DNA of 64,000 bases, taken from Micromonospora sp. CP22. GTDB taxonomy: Bacteria; Actinomycetota; Actinomycetes; Mycobacteriales; Micromonosporaceae. Below, piece after piece: positions 17,420-25,060 of the stretch. Both the position numbers and the translations under genes were made by a program. Below the pieces are notes generated by a model. That model was not told the origin of the DNA, ran no database searches, and saw nothing but the letters and a program-made list of their open reading frames with translations. How positions within the stretch are numbered: position 1 is the stretch's first letter; each line of letters opens with the position of its first letter. The stretch covers positions 21,541 through 85,540 of the forward strand of contig NZ_VCJO01000018.1 in NCBI RefSeq assembly GCF_009712475.1, in the 5' to 3' direction.

Positions 17420-18190
17420 CTACTCGTCGGCCGGGGCTCGTCCCCGGATCGGGCGGAACGGGTAGGGCAGTTCGAGGCGGTGACGGGCGAGCAGCTCCTC
17501 GTCGTCGAGCAGGACCGGTGTCGGTCCGTCGGCCACGATCCGCCCGCCGTCGAGGATGACCGAGCGGTCGCAGAGTTCGAACGCGTACGGCAGGTCGTGG
17601 GTGACCATCAGCAGGGTCACCGGCAGGCTACGCAGGATGTCGGCCAGTTCCCGCCGGGCTGCCGGGTCGAGGTTGGACGACGGTTCGTCGAGGACCAGGA
17701 TCTCCGGGCGCATCGCGAGCACGGTGGCCACCGCCACCCGGCGACGCTGGCCGAAGGAGAGGTGGTGCGGCGCCCGGTCACGGTGTCCGGACATGCCGAC
17801 CGCGGCCAGTGCCTCGTCCACCCGGGCGGCCAGTTCCGGCCCGCGCAGCCCGAGGTTGGCCGGCCCGAACGCCACGTCCTCGGCGACGGTGGGCAGGAAG
17901 AGCTGGTCGTCGGGGTCCTGGAAGACGATGCCCACCCGGCGGCGGATCTCCGCCAACGTCGCCCGGTCCTGGTCGACGGCGAGGCCACCGACCACGACGT
18001 GCCCCTCGCTGGGGGTCAGGATGCCGTTGAGGTGCAGCACCAGCGTGGTCTTGCCGGCACCGTTGGGGCCGAGCAGTGCGACCCGCTCGCCCTTGGCCAC
18101 CGTCAGGTCGATGCCGTGCAGTGCGACATGGCCGTCCGGGTAGGCGTACCGGACGCCACGCACGTCCAGGCTCGGTGGGGTGGGCTGCAC
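17420..18190 (-). CDS. cbiO: Cobalt/nickel ECF transporter ATPase CbiO
   Basis: A 256-residue ABC ATPase energising metal uptake. Walker A GPNGAGKT is at residues 41-48, the Q-loop at FQDPDDQLF, the signature LSFGQ at 144-148 (the ECF form of LSGGQ), Walker B ILVLDEP at 164-170, and the switch His in MVTHD. It is the last gene of cbiM-N-Q-O, starting with GTG seven bases after cbiQ ends. ATP hydrolysis in the cytoplasm drives the CbiQ scaffold and CbiMN metal-binding subunits. Confidence 0.94.
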   Translation of the reverse strand: MQPTPPSLDVRGVRYAYPDGHVALHGIDLTVAKGERVALLGPNGAGKTTLVLHLNGILTPSEGHVVVGGLAVDQDRATLAEIRRRVGIVFQDPDDQLFLPTVAEDVAFGPANLGLRGPELAARVDEALAAVGMSGHRDRAPHHLSFGQRRRVAVATVLAMRPEILVLDEPSSNLDPAARRELADILRSLPVTLLMVTHDLPYAFELCDRSVILDGGRIVADGPTPVLLDDEELLARHRLELPYPFRPIRGRAPADE

Positions 18191-18197
18191 GCTTCGA

Positions 18198-18968
18198 TCA
18201 TGTCAGGACGGCCGCCGTGGCGGCGACGGTGGCGGCCATGACCGGCACGGTGGCCGCGATCAGCCACTGCCCGGTCGTCGCCGTCGCCGTGCCCTGCCAG
18301 ACCGGCGGCATCCGACCGGTGTAGCCACGCGACACCATCGCCAGGTAGACCCGCTCGCCGCGCTCGAAGGCGCGGAGGAACAGCGCGCCGATGCCGGCGG
18401 CGAAGCCGCGCAACTGCCACACGAAGCGCGGGTCGTCGCCCCGGGAGATCCGGGCGAGCCGCATCCGTCGGGCCTCGCCGACCAGCACGTCGAGGTAGCG
18501 CAGCATGAAGGTGGCGATCTGGGTGAGGATCTGCGGGCAGCGCAGCCGGTCCAGCCCGACGATCAGGTCACGGGTGCTGGTCGTCGCGGCCAGCAGCAGC
18601 GACGCCCACACGCCGAGGGTGCCCTTGGCGATGATGTTCCACGCGCCGTAGAGACCGTCGACCGACAGCTGCCAACCGGCCACGTCCACCCGTTCGCCCG
18701 CGCCGAGGAAGGGCAGGGCGAAGGCGAACAGCACGAACGGCAGCTCGATGGTCGACCGCAGCAACAGCCAGCGGGCGGTCACCCGGGCCAGCGCCGCGAC
18801 TGCGGCGACCAGCAGCGCGTACGCGCCGAAGGCCCAGAGCGCCTCGCGCGGGGTGGCGACCACGGCGAGCGTGAACGCCACCATCGCGGCGATCTTGACC
18901 TCCGGCGGCAGCCGGTGCACCGGCGAGTCGGCCGACCGGTACAGCACGTGGGCGTGACCGGCCCCCAC
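18198..18968 (-). CDS. cbiQ: Cobalt/nickel ECF transporter transmembrane scaffold CbiQ
   Basis: A 256-residue T-component with about five membrane helices. The cytoplasmic coupling motifs are recognisable: ARRMRLARISRG near residue 165 and ERGERVYLAMVSRGY near residue 211, matching the paired Ala-Arg-Gly helices that contact the ATPase. It lies between cbiN and cbiO with short gaps. Together with CbiM, CbiN and CbiO it forms the class I ECF importer for Co2+ or Ni2+. Confidence 0.93.
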   Translation of the reverse strand: MGAGHAHVLYRSADSPVHRLPPEVKIAAMVAFTLAVVATPREALWAFGAYALLVAAVAALARVTARWLLLRSTIELPFVLFAFALPFLGAGERVDVAGWQLSVDGLYGAWNIIAKGTLGVWASLLLAATTSTRDLIVGLDRLRCPQILTQIATFMLRYLDVLVGEARRMRLARISRGDDPRFVWQLRGFAAGIGALFLRAFERGERVYLAMVSRGYTGRMPPVWQGTATATTGQWLIAATVPVMAATVAATAAVLT

Positions 18969-18974
18969 CGCCGC

Positions 18975-19361
18975 CTACCCCCCGCTCGTGGTGGCCGGGT
19001 CAAAGCGTTGCGTGTCGGTCTGCTCCTGCGACACCGGATCCCGGCGGCGGACCAGCCAGAACGCCCCACCGGCCACCGCGAAGGTCAGCAGGACACCCAG
19101 GACACCGGAGAGCCCGGTGGAGAGGAAGTCGTTGTCCACACCCGCGATGCCGTAGTCGGCCAACGGTCCGCCGATCTCGTGCTCCCGCGCCTGCTGCGCG
19201 GGGCAGCTACCGCCGATGATCTCGTCGTTGGCGTCGAAGGTGCAGCCCTCCCGCAGCGACGAGTCCAGCCCGTCCGGATGCGACGAGGCGAAGTTGCTGA
19301 CCACACCGGCCAGCAGCAGGGCGACCAGGAGCCCGCCGACGATGAAACCCCACTTCCTCAC
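18975..19361 (-). CDS. cbiN: Cobalt/nickel transporter accessory protein CbiN
   Basis: A 128-residue protein with two membrane helices and an extracytoplasmic loop that carries the conserved SSHPDGLDSSL motif of CbiN/PDGLE proteins, and two Cys residues (EGCTFD, GGSCPA) that may form a disulfide. CbiN is required in CbiMNQO systems for metal loading onto CbiM. The GTG start overlaps the cbiM stop in a GTGA junction, so the two are translationally coupled. Confidence 0.92.
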   Translation of the reverse strand: MRKWGFIVGGLLVALLLAGVVSNFASSHPDGLDSSLREGCTFDANDEIIGGSCPAQQAREHEIGGPLADYGIAGVDNDFLSTGLSGVLGVLLTFAVAGGAFWLVRRRDPVSQEQTDTQRFDPATTSGG

Positions 19362-20059
19362 CGGACACCTCCGACGGTCGGAACGGTCACCGACGCGGCC
19401 GGTTTCCGGGCGCGCAGCGCATACACCAGATCGGGTCGGACCTTCGCCACGGTGACCACGGTGGTGGCGGTGATCAGCCCTTCACCGATGCCGATGAACA
19501 GGTGGGACACGGCCATGGTGGAGGCCAGACCGGTCAGGTTCCCGCCGAGATCGGTGGTGCCGCCGAGCTGGTACTGGAGCACGAAGCCCATCGCCGCGAC
19601 GACCACGCTGACCAGCGCGGAGACGAAGGCGGTGACGGCCAACCCGGCCGGGTTGCGCGGCAGCACCCGGAGCAGCAGGACGATCAGCAGGTACGCCACC
19701 ACGATGCCGATGACGGCCATGTTGGTGATGTTGAGCCCGAGCATGGCCACCCCACCGTCGCCGAAGACGAGCGCCTGCACCACGAGCACCACCGCGACGC
19801 AGAGCGCGCCGACCCACGGCCCGACCAGCATGGCGGCGAGGGCACCGCCGAGCAGGTGGCCGCTGACCCCGGCGGTGAAGATCGGAAAGTTGAGCATCTG
19901 CACGGCGAAGATGAACGCGGCGACCAGACCGGCCATCGGCGCCAGCCGGTCGTCCAGGTCCTGCCGTCCCCGCCTGACGCAGTACGCCATGGCGGCCAGG
20001 GCGATCACCGCGAAGACCGCGGCGACCGGACCGTTGATGATGCCGTTGGAGATGTGCAT
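19358..20059 (-). CDS. cbiM: Cobalt/nickel ECF transporter substrate-binding subunit CbiM
   Basis: A membrane S-component of about 233 residues with seven hydrophobic segments. The ATG at 20059 gives the N-terminus MHISNGIINGP, equivalent to the MHIPDG of CbiM/NikM, in which the terminal amine and His2 bind the metal; that decides the start despite a distant GGGAGG. A GTG at 20074 has GGAGG four bases upstream and would add five residues that the family does not tolerate unless removed. Further His residues in VSGHLLGG and VSHLFIGIGE are conserved ligand or structural positions. It heads the cbiMNQO operon behind a Nur-like operator, which favours nickel or cobalt as substrate. Confidence 0.9.
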   Translation of the reverse strand: MHISNGIINGPVAAVFAVIALAAMAYCVRRGRQDLDDRLAPMAGLVAAFIFAVQMLNFPIFTAGVSGHLLGGALAAMLVGPWVGALCVAVVLVVQALVFGDGGVAMLGLNITNMAVIGIVVAYLLIVLLLRVLPRNPAGLAVTAFVSALVSVVVAAMGFVLQYQLGGTTDLGGNLTGLASTMAVSHLFIGIGEGLITATTVVTVAKVRPDLVYALRARKPAASVTVPTVGGVR

Positions 20060-20140
20060 CGCCAGGGTTTCCACGTGACCTCCCACGTGTCGACGAGCCC
20101 GTGCCCGCCGGCAGGGGTGAGCCTATTTCCCATACTGTGC

Positions 20141-20161
20141 TGTTGCCAAGAGCTGGCAACA
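20141..20161 (-). promoter_or_regulatory. Nur-like operator upstream of cbiMNQO
   Basis: A perfect dyad: arms TGTTGCCA and TGGCAACA around five bases, containing the pattern TTGC-N9-GCAA. The Fur-family nickel regulator Nur of Streptomyces is reported to bind tTGCaa-N5-ttGCAA. On the minus strand TTGCCA could serve as a -35 element with CAGTAT 16 bases on as -10, so a bound repressor would block transcription toward cbiM. Confidence 0.6.
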
Positions 20162-20215
20162 ACATCGGTACGCCGTGCCGACCGACCCGGAGTCGCCCGG
20201 CGATAGGGTCGTGTC

Positions 20216-20692
20216 ATGACCGCACCCGCCCGCCTGTCCCCCGGAGACCCCGCGCCCGGATTCAGCCTGCCCACCGACACCGGCGGGCAGCTCACCCTTG
20301 CCGACCTGCACGGCCGCAAGATCATCCTGTACGCCTACCCCGCCGCGATGACTCCCGGCTGCACCAAGCAGGCGTGCGACTTCCGCGACTCGTTGGCCTC
20401 GTTGCAGGCCGCCGGATACGAGGTGGTCGGTATCTCGCCGGACAAGCCGGAGAAGCTGGCGAAGTTCCGCGAGCGGGACGCGATCACCTTTCCGCTGGTC
20501 GCCGACACCGACAAGACGGTGTTGACCGCCTACGGCGCGTACGGCGAGAAGCAGATGTACGGCCGCACCGTCACCGGCGTGATCCGCTCCACCTTCGTCA
20601 TCGACGAGCAGGGCCGGATCGAACGGGCGCTCTACAACGTCAAGGCCACCGGCCACGTCGCCAAGCTGCGCCGCGACCTCGGCCTGGACTGA
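20216..20692 (+). CDS. bcp: Thioredoxin-dependent thiol peroxidase (BCP/PrxQ)
   Basis: A 158-residue peroxiredoxin of the BCP/PrxQ type that reduces peroxides in the cytoplasm using thioredoxin. The active-site block PAAMTPGCTKQACDF holds peroxidatic Cys49 and, five residues later, resolving Cys54, the hallmark of the two-Cys PrxQ helix arrangement; Thr46 and a downstream Arg complete the site. Most family members read YPKAxTPGCT, and here Lys is replaced by Ala. It diverges from cbiMNQO and shares the 20.06-20.21 kb promoter region with it. Confidence 0.95.
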   Translation: MTAPARLSPGDPAPGFSLPTDTGGQLTLADLHGRKIILYAYPAAMTPGCTKQACDFRDSLASLQAAGYEVVGISPDKPEKLAKFRERDAITFPLVADTDKTVLTAYGAYGEKQMYGRTVTGVIRSTFVIDEQGRIERALYNVKATGHVAKLRRDLGLD

Positions 20693-20803
20693 GTCGTCGT
20701 CGCGCCGCGTCCGTCGTCTCGGCCGGAAGGCGCGACGGCCGGCTCATCCCGAGGGAGGCCGGGTTCGCCCCGGCCGGGGTTCGCTCTAGAATCACTCAGG
20801 CCA

Positions 20804-20888
20804 GCGGGAGTGGCGGAACTTGGCAGACGCGATAGGTTTAGGTCCTATTGTCCGAAAGGACGTGGGGGTTCAAATCCCCTCTCCCGTA
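20804..20888 (+). tRNA. tRNA-Leu (anticodon TAG)
   Basis: An 85-base class II tRNA. The acceptor arms GCGGGAG and CTCCCGT pair with one G-T, the anticodon stem ATAGG/CCTAT encloses TTTAGGT with TAG, a long variable arm (TGTCC GAAA GGACG) follows, and the T-arm is GGGGGTTCAAATCCCC. CCA is encoded at 20889-20891. Confidence 0.96.
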
Positions 20889-20945
20889 CCAGCAGCAATC
20901 CCTGCCAGACCGGCTCCCCAGGTTGTCGAAAGCCCGGCCACGATC

Positions 20946-21953
20946 TCAGCCGCAGCCGGGTGAGGGGGCGGGGGCAGCAGCGACCGCCTCGACCGCGCTC
21001 GGCTCGGCCGAGGCGGTCGCACCGTCCGTCACCGTGGCCGACGGCGTCGGCCGGGCCGAGGCACGGGTCGACGCGCTGGCCGACGGTGACGGACGCGCCG
21101 ACGGTGAACTGGTAGCCGCGACCGACCCACTGGAACCGCCCCCGTACATCCGGACGGAGCTGCGCTGCACCTGGCCCGGCGCCATCTTGATGCCGGTGGC
21201 GGTGACCCGGTGGCCCCGGGTGTCGGTCACCCGGATCTGGTACGGGCCCGGCCCGGCCCCGGAGTCGATCAACCAGTAGTTGTAGCTCTCCCGAGCCGCT
21301 GACCGCCACGCACCCGAACTGCCCTGGCGCACCTCGACCGAGCGCAGCGGGTTGCCGTGCCCGGCGACCAGCACCGCGAACCACCACTGCGACGCGCCCT
21401 CCTTGATCCGGAAGGTGAGCGGGCCGGACAGCGGCGGGTCGACCACCAAGCGGTGGCTGACGTCGACGACACCCTGGACCGGGTCGGCGATGCGGGCGAA
21501 AGCCTCCCGGGACAGGTCGATGTGGCCGGGCGGGCACTCGGGGCACTGGTCCATCACCATCACCCGCACCGTGCCCTTCGGCCCGGTCACGTCGAGATAC
21601 CCGCCGCAGGCGGCACCGTCGGCGTACTCCGAGGGGCCGAGCGCGACGTACCGCCGGTCGGCCGGTGCGGCGGGGTAGGAGCAGTTCCCGCCCGCGCCCT
21701 TCGAGTCGTAGAAGGTCGCCTTTCCCTTGTGGAGGGTGCCGGCGGCCGGCGGAGCGAGCAGCACGTCGGCGGCCGGCAGCGCGACAGCGGGACGGACCAG
21801 TGCGGCGCAGGCCGGAGCGGCACCGGACTGGAGAGCGAGGCTGAGCCCGACGACCGTGGCGAGCACGGCGACGGCCCCGCCAGCCAACCAACGACGCGGT
21901 GGAAAACGCCGGATCGGAGTCTGGGCGGCAGGGCCGTCGGTTCCGTCGGTCAC
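20946..21953 (-). CDS. Bacterial expansin-like protein (RlpA-like barrel plus CBM63-like domain)
   Basis: A 335-residue secreted protein. After a signal or anchor helix (residues 22-43) comes a double-psi beta-barrel with the expansin hallmarks KGKATFYD, GNCSYP, ALGPSEYADGAACGGYLDV, MVMDQCPECPPGHIDLS and a HIDLSREAF Asp equivalent to the essential Asp of EXLX1. Residues 168-265 resemble the cellulose-binding D2/CBM63 domain (PLTFRIKEGASQWWFAVLVA, YNYWLIDSGAGPGPYQIRVT). An Ala/Ser/Pro/Thr-rich tail of about 70 residues ends the protein. Expansins loosen cellulose-xyloglucan contacts without hydrolysis. Together with the GH12 cellulase at 61 kb this points to plant cell-wall contact. GTG 21953 is the likeliest start. 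Confidence 0.85.
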   Translation of the reverse strand: MTDGTDGPAAQTPIRRFPPRRWLAGGAVAVLATVVGLSLALQSGAAPACAALVRPAVALPAADVLLAPPAAGTLHKGKATFYDSKGAGGNCSYPAAPADRRYVALGPSEYADGAACGGYLDVTGPKGTVRVMVMDQCPECPPGHIDLSREAFARIADPVQGVVDVSHRLVVDPPLSGPLTFRIKEGASQWWFAVLVAGHGNPLRSVEVRQGSSGAWRSAARESYNYWLIDSGAGPGPYQIRVTDTRGHRVTATGIKMAPGQVQRSSVRMYGGGSSGSVAATSSPSARPSPSASASTRASARPTPSATVTDGATASAEPSAVEAVAAAPAPSPGCG

Positions 21954-22048
21954 GTGCAGACATGCTGCCCGAGCGTCAGCCGCCCGAACAAGCGAGCTAA
22001 GCGAAAGCTAATGAAGAGGTTCGTCGCGGCGGCGCGTCGCCACCCCGG

Positions 22049-22867
22049 TCAGTCGAGCAGCTCCACCGGGTCACCGAGCCGCACCCGGCCCGCCTCCAGC
22101 GGCACCAGGTTGAGTCCGAACAGGAGCTTCCGACCGATGTTGCGGTGCCGGGCGAGGGTACGCAACGGCTCACGGCCGCGTACCCCGGTCTCCTGGTCGG
22201 TGGTGATGACCAGGCAGCGTGCCGACGGACCGGCGGCGCGGAACCGGACTCCTCCGATGCGTAGGCCGCGTCCGGGCCAGTCGTCCTCCGCCCAGGCGGC
22301 AGCACCGTCGACCACCAGGTTGGGCCGGAAGCGGGTCATCGGCACCGGCTGGGCACCGCTCGCGTCGAGCCAGTCGCCGAGCGCGGCCAGCGACGCCGTG
22401 TTGGTCAACAACACCGGGTACGCGTCGGCGAAGCTGACCTGGTCACCGGGGTCGTACTCCCTCTCGCCCCGGGGGATGTGCCGAGCCGGCCGGGCGAGCC
22501 GAACCAGCCGGACCGGCCGACCGAGCACGTCGGTGAACCAGGCGTCGGCGACCGGACCGGCAGGCAACGCGTCGACCCGCAGCACCCGCCGCCGAAAGGT
22601 CCGCACCGGCACCGGCGTGACGTCGGTCGGCTCCGGCACCACCAGGTCGGAATGGCCGTCGGCGTGCAACAGCAGCCCCTCGGGGCCGGGCCGGGCGTGC
22701 ACCCGGACCAGCGACGCGAGGTCACGCTGGGTGATGCCGATTCCCTCGTCGTCGACGAGCATCCAGCGTCGGTCCCCGTCCAGGCCCCACGGCCGTACCC
22801 CGGCCTCGTCGTGCACCAGGCCGTGACAGCCCTTCACCGGATAGGTGCTGATCCCGCTCAACCGCAC
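22049..22867 (-). CDS. MOSC domain protein
   Basis: A 272-residue protein with the MOSC N-terminal beta-barrel (LSGISTYPVKGCHG) followed by the MOSC domain proper. Recognisable blocks are DRRWMLVDDEGIGITQRDL, FADAYPVLLTN, RFRPNLVVDGA and GPSARCLVITTDQETG, where the Cys is the conserved sulfur- or molybdenum-linked residue of molybdenum cofactor sulfurase C-terminal domains. Family members are amidoxime-reducing components or act on sulfur transfer; the exact reaction here is unknown. GTG 22867 lies four bases after the upstream methyltransferase stop, so the two are probably co-expressed. The frame extension to 23077 is a shadow. Confidence 0.88.
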   Translation of the reverse strand: MRLSGISTYPVKGCHGLVHDEAGVRPWGLDGDRRWMLVDDEGIGITQRDLASLVRVHARPGPEGLLLHADGHSDLVVPEPTDVTPVPVRTFRRRVLRVDALPAGPVADAWFTDVLGRPVRLVRLARPARHIPRGEREYDPGDQVSFADAYPVLLTNTASLAALGDWLDASGAQPVPMTRFRPNLVVDGAAAWAEDDWPGRGLRIGGVRFRAAGPSARCLVITTDQETGVRGREPLRTLARHRNIGRKLLFGLNLVPLEAGRVRLGDPVELLD

Positions 22868-22871
22868 CCGG

Positions 22872-23705
22872 TCACCATGCCACGCCGATGCCGTCCCCGG
22901 GGTACCAGTGGTTCGCCGGGGTCTCCCGATAGGCGAGGAACCGCCGCCCGGTGCGCTCCGCGTGCTCGGCCAGCACATTGGTGTGGGTGACGTTGTCGGT
23001 GAGCAGCATCGCCCCCGGAGCCAACTTCGGCTCGACCGCGGCGAACTCGCGCCGCTCGTAGGCACGGCTGTGGTCACTGTCGTGCAGGAACAGGTCGACC
23101 GGCCGGTCCAGCGCGGTGATCGACTCGACCGAGTCGCCGATCACCAGGTCGATCACCTCCGACCAGGGCGCGGTGCGGGCTAGATACCCGGCCTCGGGGT
23201 TGATGTCGATGGAACTGACCCGACCGGGGTGCCCCTCGGCGGCATTGCGCAGCAGCGCGGCGGCCAGTACGCAACTGCCCAGCCCCTTGTCGACGCCGGT
23301 CTCCACGATGTGCTTCGGTCGCCGAGCCCGGACGATGGCGTACCAACCGATGCGGCGGGCGTACCGGACCTGCTGGTCGGCCAGACCACGCCGGGCCGCG
23401 CCCGCGATCGTCGAACGGATGTGCTCCCGCAACGCGTCGTCCGACTCGATCTCGTTGAGGTACCCACGGACCTGCTTGACCGGCAGTTCGCAGACCACAC
23501 TGACGAACCAGGCGAGATGGTTACGACTGAGCTTGGTCAGCTCATACGTGTAGTTGTGATGCTCCCGCGAGGCCACCAGCCAGCGAGCCGAGGTGCGCAG
23601 CACCTTCGCGTCGTGCCGGGCGACAGTGACCAGGCGCTTCGGGAAAGCGGCGACGGAGGCGAGGCGGGTGCGGGCGATCGCCCGCCGCAGCTTGACGGCA
23701 TCCAC
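22872..23705 (-). CDS. Class I SAM-dependent methyltransferase
   Basis: A 277-residue protein. The Rossmann glycine motif is HIVETGVDKGLGSCVLAAAL at about residue 133, followed by an acidic strand end SSIDINPEAG and the post-III DLFLHDSDHSRAYERREF block seen in Methyltransf_24 and sugar or amino-sugar O-methyltransferases such as those of macrocin and rhamnosyl type. The first 100 residues are an Arg/Lys-rich helical extension. It precedes a MOSC gene and diverges from the LCP gene of the polysaccharide locus, so a sugar substrate is a reasonable but unproven guess. Confidence 0.8.
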   Translation of the reverse strand: MDAVKLRRAIARTRLASVAAFPKRLVTVARHDAKVLRTSARWLVASREHHNYTYELTKLSRNHLAWFVSVVCELPVKQVRGYLNEIESDDALREHIRSTIAGAARRGLADQQVRYARRIGWYAIVRARRPKHIVETGVDKGLGSCVLAAALLRNAAEGHPGRVSSIDINPEAGYLARTAPWSEVIDLVIGDSVESITALDRPVDLFLHDSDHSRAYERREFAAVEPKLAPGAMLLTDNVTHTNVLAEHAERTGRRFLAYRETPANHWYPGDGIGVAW

Positions 23706-23917
23706 CGCTGCGTTCTACCAGACCCAGGGAGCCAGTTGGGTGACTCTCGCGCCTCACCACCAGGCAACTCGTTGAATACCTCGTCTGATGCGCAATCGGG
23801 CAATCTACTTCCAACCAGACGTGATGGCGACGACGCGGGTCCACTTCACACCAGTGGTGGGGTGCGGCCCGACCTGCGGGTGCACGCCCGAAACGTGAAA
23901 TCAGTAGCATCACCGGC

Positions 23918-24994
23918 ATGTCAAGTGGTGAGCAGGCGGGGAACTCGGCGGACACCCCGCCGTCGGGGGGCACCGAGGTTACGGAGACGAACGCGGAGGA
24001 CACCGCACCGCAGCCTGTGCGGCGACGCCGGTGGCTCCGGTTCACGCTGATCGGCCTGCTGGTGCTTGCGCTGGTCGGTGTCGGCGGAACGGTGGCTGCC
24101 GGGCTGTACCTACGCTCGATGGAGTCCGATATCGAGCGAGTCGACGCGTTCGACGGCGTGCCGGAGGAGACCCGGCCGGAGGTCGTGGCGACCGGTGCGG
24201 TGAACATCCTGGTACTGGGCAGTGACTCCCGCGACCCGGAGAGCACCGGTGGTTCCCGAGCCGACACGATCATCCTGGCCCATCTACCCAAGGACCGCTC
24301 CAGCGCACAGCTCATCTCCATCCCCCGGGACACCTGGGTTCCGGTACCTCGATCGAAGGAAGGCCGGGGCGGTCGCGACGCGAAGATCAACGCGGCCTAT
24401 GCCTGGGGTGGCGTGCCGCTGATGGTGCAGACCGTGGAGCAGTTCACCAAGGTACGCGTCGACCATGTGGTGATGGTCGACTTCGCCGGATTCAAAGAGA
24501 TCATCGACGCCCTCGGCGGCATCGAGATCGACTCGGAGAAGGAGTTCACATCCATCCACCCGCCTTTCCGCACCTTCCGGAAGGGATCACAGCGGATGGA
24601 CGGCGCGACGGCTCTGGACTACGCACGCCAGCGCAAGCAGTTCCCGGACGGGGATTTCGCCCGCATCAGGCACCAGCAGCAGGTGATCCGGGCAATCATG
24701 GAGAAGGCCACCTCAGGCGGCCTGCTCACCAACCCGGCGAAGCTCAACTCCTTCCTACAAGCCACCTCGGACAGTCTGTCCGTCGACCGGGATCTCTCCC
24801 TGCTGGACATGGCCACCGAGAACCGCAACCTGCGCAGCGGAAACCTGTTCTTCCTGACCACCCCGACGAAGGGCACCGGACGGGTCGGGTCGGAAAGCGT
24901 GGTCTTCGCCGACCTGGAACGGTCCCGCGCCCTCTACGAGGCGGTTCGCGACGACGCGGCCCAGGAGATCATCGCCCGTGCCGATCGGAGGTAG
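23918..24994 (+). CDS. LytR-CpsA-Psr family glycopolymer ligase
   Basis: A 358-residue membrane-anchored LCP enzyme that transfers lipid-linked glycopolymers to the peptidoglycan. An acidic cytoplasmic N-terminus (about 38 residues) and a membrane helix at 41-63 precede the LCP domain. Its hallmarks are NILVLGSDSRDPESTGGSRA, ADTIILAHL, LISIPRDTWVPVP, KINAAYAWGG, DFAGFKEIIDALGGIEI, MDGATALDYARQRKQFPDGD and FARIRHQQQVI, including the Arg/Asp residues that bind pyrophosphate. It faces the polysaccharide operon across a shared terminator, so its acceptor reaction probably attaches that operon's product to the wall. Confidence 0.92.
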   Translation: MSSGEQAGNSADTPPSGGTEVTETNAEDTAPQPVRRRRWLRFTLIGLLVLALVGVGGTVAAGLYLRSMESDIERVDAFDGVPEETRPEVVATGAVNILVLGSDSRDPESTGGSRADTIILAHLPKDRSSAQLISIPRDTWVPVPRSKEGRGGRDAKINAAYAWGGVPLMVQTVEQFTKVRVDHVVMVDFAGFKEIIDALGGIEIDSEKEFTSIHPPFRTFRKGSQRMDGATALDYARQRKQFPDGDFARIRHQQQVIRAIMEKATSGGLLTNPAKLNSFLQATSDSLSVDRDLSLLDMATENRNLRSGNLFFLTTPTKGTGRVGSESVVFADLERSRALYEAVRDDAAQEIIARADRR

Positions 24995-25005
24995 TCCGAC
25001 GCCAC

Positions 25006-25030
25006 GCCACCCGCCACGTAGGCGGGTGGC
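25006..25030. terminator. Terminator hairpin between LCP and phosphoglycosyltransferase genes
   Basis: Ten-base perfect arms GCCACCCGCC and GGCGGGTGGC enclose ACGTA. It lies 12 bases after one stop and 31 bases after the other, serving both converging units. Confidence 0.85.
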
Positions 25031-25060
25031 GGGCCGCGGACGTGCTCGGTCCGGCACCGC

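Noticed and set aside
20060..20140. Cobalamin riboswitch before cbiM
   Set aside because: I could not find the B12-box or the conserved stems in this short leader; a protein-binding dyad explains the region better.
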